DNA of 64,000 bases from Gimesia sp. (lineage in GTDB: Bacteria; Planctomycetota; Planctomycetia; Planctomycetales; Planctomycetaceae), in the NCBI GenBank assembly GCA_002706765.1, contig PAJV01000028.1, forward strand, positions 62,001 to 126,000. Reading direction: 5' to 3'. The position numbers were made by a program, and so were the translations under genes. This document shows, one piece after another, positions 45,215 to 55,213 of this stretch (within the stretch, counting starts at the first letter, position 1; each line of letters opens with the position of its first letter). The notes under the pieces are model-generated. The model was not told where the DNA came from. It saw only the letters and a list, made by a program, of their open reading frames with translations, and did not search any database.

Positions 45215-46648
45215 TTACGGGGACTCTTCCATCCATTGACCGGCAATAAACAGCAGCGCGCCACCCGAAATCTGCAACAGGAATCGCAGGCTGGATCCAC
45301 CGATGTGTTCCTGCACTGGTGTGGGGGCAATCATGCCGGCGATAATCAATGCCGCGAGCGCTCCTGTCAGATTGAGCAACAGAAACAGCTGCTGAGGCTG
45401 GAGTGCTCTGGCAGGAAATGCAAACAGGGAAATCATCAATGCCCACCATTGCAATCCCCAGCTCCATGCCTCAAGGAACATGCACTGCAAAAGATGAGTC
45501 ACGGCCCACTGTAGTGCCGCGACTCCCTCTGACAGGTTCGTGATCTGCATTCTGCTGAAGTATGCCATTTCGGTTGTTGCCGGCAGATGCCTGCGATACA
45601 GCAACCAGGGAGCAATAAACAGCAGCGTTATCAAAGCGAACTTGCCGACAGAAAAAGCCAGGGTTAGCAGTCTGCCACGAAAATACAGCAGCCCAACGAT
45701 TGAAACGGCGATCAGGTCGATCAGGAAAAAGGCAATCCCTTCGTCTTTGGTAAAGACTGTCATCCCGGCGGACAATCCTGCGACGAGCGGCAGAGTTTTG
45801 AGAACCGCAGGATCGGGAGCAGATTTTTTCGATTCTGTGAGATAACTCCAGAGGTACAGCAGGGTGATCGTATGAAAGCAGGCGATGGGACCATCGGCCT
45901 GGCCCGATAAAAAGCCATATTCCCAGGGAATCATGCTAGGCACGGTCGCCAGCATCAGGGTAAACAGCCAGGCGCGCGCCGACTGTCGAGTGGTACGCTG
46001 TAATACACCTTGAAAACAGAGAAGCATTCCCAGGTATAAAAGCGGAAACATGATCTTAGACCAGCGGTCGTTGACTTCCCCCAGCAGCAGGTAAGAATGG
46101 GTCTCGTTGAGTGGAATTAATAACGGGTATTTCGGGTGATACTGCACAAAATCAGGATGCTGCAAGGCCTCGTTTTGCAGTGTTCCTTCCTGGAAAAGAA
46201 CAATCGCTTTGAGCCCGAATATGGCGCGTTCGTCCCAGAATCGCTGCGGAGTCATCAGTGACTGGATCACAGTGGACAAACACAGGAACAGCAGAATTCC
46301 CAGACAAAGTTTTTTGAAATCATCATCCGTGGCAGAAGCATCACTCGCATTGGCTACCGTTCGAGCGTTACGGAATTGCCGGATGAGAGTGACTGGACCG
46401 AGCAACAGCCCGCAGCACATCCACGACCAGGCAACGGTGGATGAATAACTTCCCCCGACCCAGCCCCAGAGGAAATAAAAGAAAGCTGTGGTGCCAAATC
46501 CGAACACCAGCCCGAGCCCCAGCAGCTCCGTCAGCGAGGTCTGTGTTTGAGTCGACCGCAGCAGGGAACTGAGCAGCACGTGGGCCGCAGCGAGCCCCAC
46601 GCCCCAGATTCCTGCAACAGACAGTAGAACCAGTAACAGGTCGGTCAA
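45215..46648 (-). CDS. Polytopic membrane protein, PMT/ArnT-like
   Basis: 477 residues with about ten membrane helices (LLLVLLSVAGIWGVGLAAAH, AFFYFLWGWV, LITLLFIAPWLLYR). Starts with TTG 46648, well supported by GGAGG 8 bases upstream; its start overlaps the stop of the upstream gene by four bases (TTGA). The segment QRFWDERAIFGLKAIVLF contains an Asp-Glu pair, the sort of catalytic pair seen in PMT/GT-C enzymes that use polyprenyl-phosphate sugars. It likely glycosylates a cell-surface molecule, substrate unknown. Members of such families are clustered here in both directions. Confidence 0.6.
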   Translation of the reverse strand: MTDLLLVLLSVAGIWGVGLAAAHVLLSSLLRSTQTQTSLTELLGLGLVFGFGTTAFFYFLWGWVGGSYSSTVAWSWMCCGLLLGPVTLIRQFRNARTVANASDASATDDDFKKLCLGILLFLCLSTVIQSLMTPQRFWDERAIFGLKAIVLFQEGTLQNEALQHPDFVQYHPKYPLLIPLNETHSYLLLGEVNDRWSKIMFPLLYLGMLLCFQGVLQRTTRQSARAWLFTLMLATVPSMIPWEYGFLSGQADGPIACFHTITLLYLWSYLTESKKSAPDPAVLKTLPLVAGLSAGMTVFTKDEGIAFFLIDLIAVSIVGLLYFRGRLLTLAFSVGKFALITLLFIAPWLLYRRHLPATTEMAYFSRMQITNLSEGVAALQWAVTHLLQCMFLEAWSWGLQWWALMISLFAFPARALQPQQLFLLLNLTGALAALIIAGMIAPTPVQEHIGGSSLRFLLQISGGALLFIAGQWMEESP

Positions 46649-47526
46649 GGAGTCGCCTCCTGATTCTGTCGGCCACCCTCGGCTTGCGATTCGGGTTGCT
46701 GATATTTTCTTAAACGGACATTAAAAGTCGGCTCATAATCAGGACCGTACTGACTTTGCATAAACTGGATCCAGTGCGGGTCTTCCTCAAGACGATCTTT
46801 CTCCAGATAGTCTCCCCCTTCAAAATATTCGAGAATATAGTCGGGAGCGATCTGCTCCAGATATTCAGAGTCGAGATCGGACAGACGATACGCTTTCAGC
46901 TGGCGTTGCTGGAATTCTTTCGGGATCACAAATTCGCTCTCCGGATGCAGCGGATGAAACAGTTTTCGTGGCAGCAGGTAATAAGATAAAAAAAACAGCT
47001 TCTGGTCACTTAATACCAGAATGCGGGCATCCTCTGCTGTGGCCTGTTTTACGAAGCGAATTACATCCCGGTTGGAATCGCTGATGTTGGGCATCATCTC
47101 ACTGCCGGCCCGAAAATGGTACCAGGGCCAGTCTTCGATCCGGCGGTTAACACCTTTGGCAAAATGGACCAGTCCCAGAATGAACCAGCTGATTAACAGA
47201 AACCGAAGCAGGCTCGTTCGTCCCGCATGCTGCAGCGATGTCAAGCGTTTCAACGTTTGCCAGCTGTGATCGGCGAGAACGACAACCCGCTGGTAATAGA
47301 AGAATCCCGTGATCGTCAGAAGTGCAAACAGGGGAAGCAGAATTCGCAGTAGTACTGTTAATGCCTGCCCCTGTTCGTGGGCGGCAAACTGAGAGTATTG
47401 ATCCGGGTTGGCCCGTTTCATCATCCATGTCTGAAAATATTCCACTGGCATCAACCATGCATAAACCATGCCGGGAATCGAAATGAAAAGCAGCAGTATC
47501 AGAATCAAACGCACCAGACGGGACAT
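46645..47526 (-). CDS. Membrane protein of unknown function coupled to PMT-like gene
   Basis: 293 residues. The N-terminal segment (LVRLILILLLFISIPGMVYA) and a further helix pair around residues 60-75 and 108-125 (LFALLTITGFFYYQ, FLLISWFILGLVHFA) anchor it; the remaining 160 residues are soluble and carry DARILVLSDQKLFFLSYYLL and an Asp/Glu-rich region. It may be the partner of the following membrane protein, with which it overlaps by four bases. No characterised family could be named. Confidence 0.6.
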   Translation of the reverse strand: MSRLVRLILILLLFISIPGMVYAWLMPVEYFQTWMMKRANPDQYSQFAAHEQGQALTVLLRILLPLFALLTITGFFYYQRVVVLADHSWQTLKRLTSLQHAGRTSLLRFLLISWFILGLVHFAKGVNRRIEDWPWYHFRAGSEMMPNISDSNRDVIRFVKQATAEDARILVLSDQKLFFLSYYLLPRKLFHPLHPESEFVIPKEFQQRQLKAYRLSDLDSEYLEQIAPDYILEYFEGGDYLEKDRLEEDPHWIQFMQSQYGPDYEPTFNVRLRKYQQPESQAEGGRQNQEATP

Positions 47527-47770
47527 GCAGCAGTCTCTAGAGCAAGTACAATACCGGTTAGGGAGGGGACGTTGAACAGCAAATCCCGAGTCTATGGCTC
47601 ACGTCAATGAAAGTCAAGAAGCGAAGGAAGGCCACAAAAAACAGAGGACGAGCTGCGAGTGTCATGCTATAATACTCTCCTGGCTGGAATTTCCGCCACA
47701 GGAGTGATTATGGAGCTGGCTTATTCTACAGACGTCGGTTTTTGCATGGTTTCTCATTGAGTTTGTATTT

Positions 47771-49639
47771 GTGCGCACGCAAATCAGCAAAGAAACAGGT
47801 TTCAAAACGAGAGGCTGGCAGTTCCTGGTCTGGGGGACGCCTCTGCTTTTTGCCAGCATCATTCTCGCTCAAACGACCGCTTTTCAATCTTCAAAAAGCC
47901 CGACTTATGATGAAACCTATTTTCTGGGTTCCGCTTTAGCTACGGTTCATCAGGGATCTCTGAATGAACGGATCTGTGGCGCGGGGGTGGCCCCCGTACC
48001 GATTCTGCTGTACTGGTTGCCTGTCGCGTGGCGGGCAGGTGGCGAACCTCGTCAGGACGCCTGGCAGGGAGAAGTGACTGACCCTCCGTTAATCGAACAG
48101 GCCCGATTCTTGAACTCGCTCCTGGTGGGTATTCCGACGATGCTGCTGATTTACTGCTGGCTCTTCCTGCGTCGAGGTTTTGCCGCTGGATTTCTGGGGG
48201 CAGCTTTAATAACGTTTTCACCGACAATGATAGCTCACTTCTCTCTGGCTACCACGGATGCCTGCTTCACATTGACTTCATTAATTGCTTTGGGAACGTT
48301 AACCCGCTATGCGAAAGAGCCCACTCTCCGAAATCTCTGCTGTCTGTCGCTTGCCGTTTCGTTGGCAATTTCCACAAAGTACTCAGGCATATTCCTGCTG
48401 CCCTGTACGCTGATTGTAATAACTCTGACTGTCTTCCTGCATCCGGAGTCTACCAGTGTGCCGAACATCTGGTCTCTGTCGAAACCGATACTCCGGAAAT
48501 GTATCCTCTTTCTGGTCATGCTGATCCCTTTCACCTGGGCCTTTCATCTATTCTGCTTCACGGGGCCGTTGAAAACCGTTTCCTATGAAGAAACGCCCGA
48601 CGAGTCCGCCTGGGTACGTCTACTGGGGCGAGGGCCTGTCGCCCGGCAGGTGATGGAAATCTCACATCATACATTGAAACGCCCTGCTCCATTTGCCGGC
48701 ATCCTGTTTCAGTTCCTGCATAATGCAGGAGGCCATGATGCTTACCTGATGGGAGCCGTTTCAGAACATGGCTGGTGGTATTATTTCCCTGTTGCCTGGA
48801 GCCTGAAGAGCACACCCGTCGAACTGCTCTACACACTGATCGCATTCTGCTTAGCCTGCTATCTGCTGATTGATTCCTGGAAAACAGTCCGACATCGTGC
48901 AGCAGACATTCCGCCGATAGATCAGAGTTCCGACAGACAAAGCGAGACTGGCGAACCGACCAGTCATGCCCCACTGATCTGGTTGCTGGCAGGGGGAATG
49001 CTGCTCGGAATGGCTTTGACCAGTCGACTGAACCTGGGGCAACGTTACCTGCTCACACTTTATCCACTCCTGTTTCTGTTTACGGTCGATCAGATCTGGC
49101 GCTGGTTTCACTTTCGTGCCTGGTTGCTTTACACTTTTGGCTCCCTCTGTATCTGCCTGCAGATTATCTCAATTACTTCCGTGCAGCCCAATTATCTGTC
49201 CTACTTCAATGACAGTATCGGCGGACCCGCTGCCGGAAGATTCTATCTGCTCGATTCCAATCTGGACTGGGGACAGGATCTGCCTGCTCTCAAGGCACGT
49301 CTGGATGAGCTTCCGCTGCAAGACCGAGAACGCTGTCTTCTGTATTATTTTGGAACCGGGAGTCCACAAGGCTATGGGATTTCGGCTTTCGATATGCGCC
49401 AGAAACTTCCTGAGAATGTAGATGAATGGAACTACCTGGCGTTATCCGCGAATTATCTTCAGGGCCTGTATACACAAGCCAGAGATCCGTTTGCCGGTTT
49501 TCGAAGCATCAAACCCGTGGGACAGGCCGGTTATTCGATTTATCTGTTTGACCTTTCAACTCCCCAGGCTCAAAAAGCGTTACAGCACGCGGTTGATGTT
49601 TTGCAGAAAATGCAGGAATCAAAAGAGAAGACCGAATGA
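47771..49639 (+). CDS. PMT-family (GT39/GT83-like) membrane glycosyltransferase
   Basis: 622 residues from GTG 47771 with about eleven membrane helices. The first extracytoplasmic loop carries the acidic motif SPTYDETYFLGSALATVHQG near residue 40, as the catalytic Asp-Glu of protein O-mannosyltransferases, and a second loop contains the motif FLNSLLVGIPTMLLIY and GFLGAALITFSPTMIAHFSLA typical of the family. It would transfer a sugar from a polyprenyl phosphate to protein or lipid outside the membrane. It reads divergently from the other two membrane genes, and the 244 bases between them hold both promoters. Confidence 0.75.
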   Translation: MRTQISKETGFKTRGWQFLVWGTPLLFASIILAQTTAFQSSKSPTYDETYFLGSALATVHQGSLNERICGAGVAPVPILLYWLPVAWRAGGEPRQDAWQGEVTDPPLIEQARFLNSLLVGIPTMLLIYCWLFLRRGFAAGFLGAALITFSPTMIAHFSLATTDACFTLTSLIALGTLTRYAKEPTLRNLCCLSLAVSLAISTKYSGIFLLPCTLIVITLTVFLHPESTSVPNIWSLSKPILRKCILFLVMLIPFTWAFHLFCFTGPLKTVSYEETPDESAWVRLLGRGPVARQVMEISHHTLKRPAPFAGILFQFLHNAGGHDAYLMGAVSEHGWWYYFPVAWSLKSTPVELLYTLIAFCLACYLLIDSWKTVRHRAADIPPIDQSSDRQSETGEPTSHAPLIWLLAGGMLLGMALTSRLNLGQRYLLTLYPLLFLFTVDQIWRWFHFRAWLLYTFGSLCICLQIISITSVQPNYLSYFNDSIGGPAAGRFYLLDSNLDWGQDLPALKARLDELPLQDRERCLLYYFGTGSPQGYGISAFDMRQKLPENVDEWNYLALSANYLQGLYTQARDPFAGFRSIKPVGQAGYSIYLFDLSTPQAQKALQHAVDVLQKMQESKEKTE

Positions 49640-49777
49640 CCTGCAGCAGATTTCAGATCTCCTGCCCCGCTTCAGGTATGGCGATGGCTGAAAACGCATG
49701 CTACAATGTCGGCTTCAAACGACGCGGTAGAATGTGGTCATCTCTTAATCAGACGTATCGACACGGAGACTGCTGTG

Positions 49778-52700
49778 ATGAAGCTGCGAATGGGGAGACG
49801 GGTATCCTGGGCGAGTGTGCTGATCCTGCTGATGTCGTCAGCAAGCTCTCTGTCAGCCAGGGAATTCGATTTCAACCGTGATGTGCGTCCCATTCTCTCA
49901 GATCTCTGCTTTCAATGTCATGGTCCCGATTCCTCTCAGCGGAAGGCCGACCTGCGACTTGATCTGCAGAGCGGTTTGCTGGGTACTGCAAAAATTCCAG
50001 GTGTCGTGATTCCCGGCAAAGCGGATGAGAGTGAACTGCTCTCCCGCCTGATTTCTGACGATCCCGATCTGCACATGCCTCCTGCCTCGTCGGAAAAACA
50101 GATTACCGCAGTCCAGATCGCCACCATTCAGCAGTGGATCAACCAGGGGGCACGCTGGCAGAAACACTGGGCTTTTATACCGCCAGTAAGACCTGCGATT
50201 CCCGCAGTCAAACAGCCAGACTGGGTGCAAAACCCGATTGATGCTTTCGTCCTGGCACGCCTGGAACAGGAAGAATTGGCTCCAGCACCTCCGGCAGATC
50301 GTGCTACTTTAATCCGTCGCCTGAGTCTCGACCTCACCGGATTACCACCGACGATCGCCGAACAGGATGCCTTTTTTCATGATCACACTTCGACCGCTTA
50401 TCAGACTCTGGTAGCGCGTTTATTGAAATCACCTCATTACGGCGAACGCATGGCGATGGAATGGCTGGATGCGGCCCGTTTTGCAGATACCAGTGGCTAT
50501 CAGACCGATGGCGAACGTCACATGTGGCGCTGGCGTGAATGGGTGATTGATGCTTTCAACAGCAACAAGCCATTTGATGAATTTACCATTGAGCAACTGG
50601 CCGGTGATTTACTTCCCCAACCGACCCTCAATCAGAAAATTGCCACCGGTTTCAATCGCAATCATCGTTCGAATTCGGAAGGCGGCATCATCTTTGAAGA
50701 ATATCTGCTGGAATATGCAGTCGACCGGGTAGAGACAACGGGAACAGTCTGGCTGGGTCTGACGGTCGGTTGTGCCCGCTGTCACGACCACAAATATGAT
50801 CCGATTTCACAGAAAGACTTTTACCAGCTGATCGCTTTTTTCAATAACATCCCCGAACGCGGTCGCGCGATCAAATACGGGAATGCCGTGCCCTTCGTCA
50901 AAGCACCGACACAAGAACAGCAACAGAAACTCTCCAGCATGGATCACGAAATTCAACAGCGGGAGCAATTCTTGAAAGCGGCTGAGCCCGAACTGAAACA
51001 GCTCCAGAAAGCCTGGGAACAGCAACACTCACCAGCCGATCTCAAATTATCGTTTCCTGAAAAACATCTGGCGTATCACATCCCCTTTGACGGCGAGGTC
51101 AGGCTTGAGGTTATCGGCAAACAGACTAAAGACTTTTATGCAGAGAAGACAAACGCTTCCAGCGATCTGATCAGCGAAGAGCAGTCCATTGATGCAAAAC
51201 TTCCGGAGTTCAAACCGGGAATCGCAGGCCAGGCCCTCTCCCTCAATGGTCGGCAGCAGTTGGCAACAAAGCAGAAACCGGTATTAAGTGATAAGGATCC
51301 TTTCTCACTGGTGTTCTGGGTTAAGCCCGCTCAACTCTCTGGCACGCTGCTGGCATCGCTGACCCCCGCTCAGGATGAAAGCGGCTTTCAAATCGCACTG
51401 GACCAGGGACAGTTGAAAATCAATATGGGACCTCGCTGGCTGGATGATGCGATTCGACTGCAGTCAACACGAAAACTGAATCTGAACAGCTGGTCGCAGA
51501 TCGTGTTGACCTACGCCGGCAATTCACAGGCAGAAGACTTTCAACTGTATGTCAACGGAACCCCCTGGGACCTCGAAGTGAAATTGAATATCCTGACGGG
51601 AGGATTTTCGTTTCCCTCTCCCCTTCACTTTGGTGCAGAACACGAAAATGACTTATTCCTGGGACTGCTGGACGACCTGAAAATCTATCGAACCCGCCAG
51701 TCACAGGAATGGGTGACGTTGAATTTCGTCAGGGAACCCCTGGAGCGGCTGCTCCAGATTCCTGCCGCTGATCGTTCCGCAGCAGAACGTCTGAAGATAC
51801 AGCGTTCCTTTCTGGCATTTCACTCACCGGAAATCTACCGTACGGCTTTTCTGGATTTGCAGACGCTCAAAGAAGATCGCGAGTCGTATTACCGCAGCCT
51901 TCCCACCAGCATGATCATGCAGGATCGAAAGCAGCCTCAGCCAACGTTCGTGCTCATGCGGGGAGAATATGACAAGCCCGGCGCACAGGTTTCTGCGAAT
52001 ATTCCCGCGAGCCTGGGAACACTCTCAGAGCAGCAACCACGCAATCGGCTTGGTTTGGCCCGCTGGCTTGTAGATCCACAAAATCCTTTAACCGCGCGCG
52101 TGATCGTCAACCGTTTCTGGCAGATGTATTTCGGAAATGGCCTTGTAAAAACAACCGAAGACTTCGGTTCACAGGGATCGTGGCCCACGCATCCGGAACT
52201 GCTCGACTGGCTGGCGCTGGAATTTATTCATTCCGGCTGGGATGTCAAACACCTGCAAAAGTTGATCGTCACGTCTGCCACCTACCAACAGTCTTCACAT
52301 GTGACGTCGGAAAAATTAAAGGCAGACCCGGAAAACCAGCTGCTGGCCCATGCGTCGCGGCTCCGTCTGCCAGCCGAACTGATTCGCGATCAGGCTTTAT
52401 TTACCTCCGGTCTGTTAAATGCAGAAATCGGTGGCCCCTCAGTGAAACCCTATCAGCCTGCCGGCGTCTGGAAAGAAATCGCCAGTCAGCTTTATCAACC
52501 GGATACCGGCGAAGACCTGTACCGCCGCAGCATGTACACGTTCTGGAAACGTACCGTCCCACCACCGGCGATGGCAACATTCGATGCCCCTTCACGCGAA
52601 ACCTGTATCGTCAAGCGGTCGCGGACCAACACACCTTTACAGGCGCTGGCCCTGCTGAATGATGTGACCTATGTCGAAGCGGCCCGTAAGCTTGCCGAAC

Positions 52701-52978
52701 GGATGCTCGAGTACCACGAACAGTCTCCGGCTGCAAGAATCCAATACGCCATGCGACTGGTCCTGGCCCGCGATGCGAATGAACGTGAATTACCAGTTTT
52801 AGTCAACGCGATGGAACGCAGTCACAGTCGCTTCCAGAAAGACACCCAGGCGGCGCAGCAGTTGCTCTCCGTCGGAGAGTCACAACCGAATCAGCAATAC
52901 GATGCCGCAGAACTTGCTGCCTGTACCATCGTCGCCAGTCTGATTCTCAATCTGGATGAAACGATCAACCGGGAATAA
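49778..52978 (+). CDS. Secreted PSCyt1/DUF1549/LamG/DUF1553 cytochrome-like protein
   Basis: 1066 residues from ATG 49778 with GGAG about 10 bases upstream, after a signal peptide (LILLMSSASSLSA). Domain order: PSCyt1 heme domain with CFQCH near residue 46, DUF1549 (about 150-360, RATLIRRLSLDLTGLPPT and ERMAMEWLDAARFADTSGY), a LamG-like insert (about 430-660, SLVFWVKPAQLSG), and DUF1553 (about 740-1060, NPLTARVIVNRFWQMYFGNG and TNTPLQALALLNDVTY). These giant proteins are characteristic of planctomycetes and are probably part of electron-transfer or polysaccharide degradation, but this is unproven. Three bases after it starts a DUF1501 gene, the usual operon partner. Confidence 0.92.
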   Translation: MKLRMGRRVSWASVLILLMSSASSLSAREFDFNRDVRPILSDLCFQCHGPDSSQRKADLRLDLQSGLLGTAKIPGVVIPGKADESELLSRLISDDPDLHMPPASSEKQITAVQIATIQQWINQGARWQKHWAFIPPVRPAIPAVKQPDWVQNPIDAFVLARLEQEELAPAPPADRATLIRRLSLDLTGLPPTIAEQDAFFHDHTSTAYQTLVARLLKSPHYGERMAMEWLDAARFADTSGYQTDGERHMWRWREWVIDAFNSNKPFDEFTIEQLAGDLLPQPTLNQKIATGFNRNHRSNSEGGIIFEEYLLEYAVDRVETTGTVWLGLTVGCARCHDHKYDPISQKDFYQLIAFFNNIPERGRAIKYGNAVPFVKAPTQEQQQKLSSMDHEIQQREQFLKAAEPELKQLQKAWEQQHSPADLKLSFPEKHLAYHIPFDGEVRLEVIGKQTKDFYAEKTNASSDLISEEQSIDAKLPEFKPGIAGQALSLNGRQQLATKQKPVLSDKDPFSLVFWVKPAQLSGTLLASLTPAQDESGFQIALDQGQLKINMGPRWLDDAIRLQSTRKLNLNSWSQIVLTYAGNSQAEDFQLYVNGTPWDLEVKLNILTGGFSFPSPLHFGAEHENDLFLGLLDDLKIYRTRQSQEWVTLNFVREPLERLLQIPAADRSAAERLKIQRSFLAFHSPEIYRTAFLDLQTLKEDRESYYRSLPTSMIMQDRKQPQPTFVLMRGEYDKPGAQVSANIPASLGTLSEQQPRNRLGLARWLVDPQNPLTARVIVNRFWQMYFGNGLVKTTEDFGSQGSWPTHPELLDWLALEFIHSGWDVKHLQKLIVTSATYQQSSHVTSEKLKADPENQLLAHASRLRLPAELIRDQALFTSGLLNAEIGGPSVKPYQPAGVWKEIASQLYQPDTGEDLYRRSMYTFWKRTVPPPAMATFDAPSRETCIVKRSRTNTPLQALALLNDVTYVEAARKLAERMLEYHEQSPAARIQYAMRLVLARDANERELPVLVNAMERSHSRFQKDTQAAQQLLSVGESQPNQQYDAAELAACTIVASLILNLDETINRE

Positions 52979-52981
52979 CTC

Positions 52982-54418
52982 ATGCTGAATTTCACAGACG
53001 AACTTGCCTTGACTCATAATCGGCGTGCGTTTCTTCGTCGAAACACAGCCGGTATTGGAATGGCGGCTCTTGCCTCACTGTTGCAGGAGTCTCAAGCTGT
53101 AGAAAAAAACGCTACGCCAGTCAGTGGTCTGCATTTTCCGGCTAAAGCCAGACGGGTAATCTATCTCAGTCAGTCCGGTGCTCCCTCACAGCTGGATCTG
53201 TTCGACTATAAACCAGGACTCAAAAAGTTTCATAAAACAGAACTCCCCGACTCCATCCGCCGCGGACAGCGACTGACTGGTATGACGTCGGGTCAGAAAA
53301 GTTTTCCCATCGCTGCCTCAATGTACCGGTTCGCTCAGCACGGTCACAGCGGCACATGGGTGAGCGAACTCCTGCCACAGACTGCGAAGATCGCCGATGA
53401 GCTCTGCGTTGTCAAATCCATGTATACCGAAGCCATCAACCACGATCCTGCAATCACGTTTCTTCAGACCGGCAGTATCCAGGCGGGTCGGCCCAGTATG
53501 GGATCGTGGATCTCTTATGGACTGGGAAGTGAAAACAGGGATCTGCCCACGTTCGTGGCGCTCACTTCGGGGGACGGAGGTCAGCCACTCTACGACCGTC
53601 TCTGGGGGAGCGGCTTTCTGCCGACACGACATCAGGGAGTCAAGTTCCGCCGCTCCAGCGATCCGGTTCTCTTCCTCGCCAATCCACCCGGCATCGATCA
53701 GCAGGCCCGACGCGAAATGCTTGACGATCTGGGTGAACTCAATCGGCTTTCCCTGGAGCAGAAAGGCGATCCTGAAATCGCGACCCGCATCGCGCAATAC
53801 GAACTCGCATTTCGCATGCAGACTTCGATCCCCGAACTGGCAGATCTGTCGCAAGAGACCCCCGCGACCTTTGAATTGTACGGCGAACAGGCAAAACAAC
53901 CGGGCACCTATGCCGCCAACTGTCTGTTGGCCCGGCGTCTGGCAGAGCGTGGCGTCCGCTTCATTCAACTGTATCATCGAGGCTGGGACCATCATCTCAA
54001 CCTGCCCACAAAAATCAGGCAACTGACGGGCGAGACCGATCAGGCGACGGCCGCCCTGATTCTCGATCTGAAACAGCGGGGCATGCTGGAAGACACACTC
54101 GTCGTCTGGGCCGGTGAGTTTGGTCGCACCGTTTACTGCCAGGGAACGTTGACGGCAACCAATTACGGACGTGATCATCATCCGCGTTGCTTCACCGTCT
54201 GGGCAGCGGGCGGCGGAATGAAACCGGGAATGACGTTCGGTCAGACCGACGACTTCAGTTATAACATCACCGAAACCCCCCTGCCCGTCCACGATCTGAA
54301 TGCCACAATCCTGCACTGCCTGGGCATCGATCATAAAAAGCTCACCTACAAATTCCAGGGACGTGACTACCGTCTGACGGACGTACATGGAAATGTCGTG
54401 CAGGAATTGTTGAGCTAG
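52982..54418 (+). CDS. DUF1501 family secreted protein
   Basis: 478 residues. The Tat-type signal reads NRRAFLRRNTAGIGMAALAS. The DUF1501 core shows SQSGAPSQLDLFDYKPG near residue 60, then GTWVSELLPQTAKIADELCV, and DDTLVVWAGEFGRT-like sequence (LEDTLVVWAGEFGRTVYCQG) near 369 with the metal-type GRDHHPRCF after it. These resemble sulfatase-fold residues. The gene begins three bases after the DUF1549/DUF1553 gene, so they form an operon and probably work together at the cell surface. A partial paralogue lies at 2-934. Confidence 0.92.
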   Translation: MLNFTDELALTHNRRAFLRRNTAGIGMAALASLLQESQAVEKNATPVSGLHFPAKARRVIYLSQSGAPSQLDLFDYKPGLKKFHKTELPDSIRRGQRLTGMTSGQKSFPIAASMYRFAQHGHSGTWVSELLPQTAKIADELCVVKSMYTEAINHDPAITFLQTGSIQAGRPSMGSWISYGLGSENRDLPTFVALTSGDGGQPLYDRLWGSGFLPTRHQGVKFRRSSDPVLFLANPPGIDQQARREMLDDLGELNRLSLEQKGDPEIATRIAQYELAFRMQTSIPELADLSQETPATFELYGEQAKQPGTYAANCLLARRLAERGVRFIQLYHRGWDHHLNLPTKIRQLTGETDQATAALILDLKQRGMLEDTLVVWAGEFGRTVYCQGTLTATNYGRDHHPRCFTVWAAGGGMKPGMTFGQTDDFSYNITETPLPVHDLNATILHCLGIDHKKLTYKFQGRDYRLTDVHGNVVQELLS

Positions 54419-54528
54419 AAACCTTCGAGGAATTATTATATCGTTCCCCTGAGCCAGTCTGATCGAACCGCAGTCCGCTGAAATTGAATCGGAAAATCTG
54501 GTTTTGAATTTCGCTGGACAATGCCTCT

Positions 54529-54777
54529 ATGAAATCGCGTTACCCGTTTCTGACTTCATTGGTGGTGGTAACCATTCTGTTTGGCTCATTCGCCGGGCAC
54601 GGCAGTTATGCCTGGGTCTACTCGCACGCTGATCAATATCCCACCCCGGCAGAGCTTGCAAAGCAACTCGCCTGGGCGCAGCGGATACATGATATTTCCC
54701 AATGGTGTCTCTATAGTGGCTTCATAGCCCTGGCGCTTGTGATCCTTGCTGACAAATGTTCGCGAAAAGATCGCTGA
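54529..54777 (+). CDS. Small membrane protein, unknown
   Basis: 82 residues with two hydrophobic segments, YPFLTSLVVVTILFGSFAG and CLYSGFIALALVILADK, joined by a soluble stretch of about 30 residues. The family is not recognised, but the composition is coding-like. It begins about 110 bases after the DUF1501 gene and may be co-transcribed. Confidence 0.5.
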   Translation: MKSRYPFLTSLVVVTILFGSFAGHGSYAWVYSHADQYPTPAELAKQLAWAQRIHDISQWCLYSGFIALALVILADKCSRKDR

Positions 54778-54878
54778 CAATCAGGTCAGCAGGCTTGAGC
54801 ATTCCCGGCTCGCCCATTACAGTCAAGTCGCCGTCTCCAGAGAATTCTCTTTTCCGCTGTCAAACAGAACACAACGCC

Positions 54879-55202
54879 ATGGCTCCCACACCGATTGAAC
54901 TCAAAAAACTCGAAGGCGAAAACGCCCTGCTCATCGGCTGGGATGACGGCCAGCGTCGGCGGTACACTTACGGAGAACTCCGCAAAGCCTGCCCCTGCGT
55001 CACCTGTCGCAATGAGAAAAAACAGGCCGCCGCCGACCCGGTCAAACTCCCCATCCTCACCCCCCTCGAAGCGCAGCCCGTCAACGTCGATAAGATGAGC
55101 CTCGCCGGCAACTACGCCTACCGCATCACCTTCAGCGATGGCCACAACACCGGCCTGTTCACCTTCGATCACCTCCGCGAACTGGGTGAAATCATCGAGT
55201 AA
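54879..55202 (+). CDS. DUF971 family protein
   Basis: 107 residues. The sequence runs IGWDDGQRRRYTYGELRKAC then CVTCRNEKKQ, and ends in ITFSDGHNTGLFTFDHLREL, which is the DUF971 (GBBH-like N-terminal) pattern. This small domain is found alone or fused to gamma-butyrobetaine hydroxylase and in Fe-S cluster assembly contexts. No Fe-S gene is seen nearby. Start is ATG 54879; an earlier in-frame ATG at 54756 lies inside the small membrane gene. It converges on the ankyrin gene 11 bases away. Confidence 0.88.
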   Translation: MAPTPIELKKLEGENALLIGWDDGQRRRYTYGELRKACPCVTCRNEKKQAAADPVKLPILTPLEAQPVNVDKMSLAGNYAYRITFSDGHNTGLFTFDHLRELGEIIE

Positions 55203-55213
55203 TCCGACCCGTT

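Noticed and set aside
53318-54388. Reverse 356-codon open frame inside the DUF1501 gene
   Set aside because: Long antisense frames arise from biased codon use; the forward frame has the complete DUF1501 signature.
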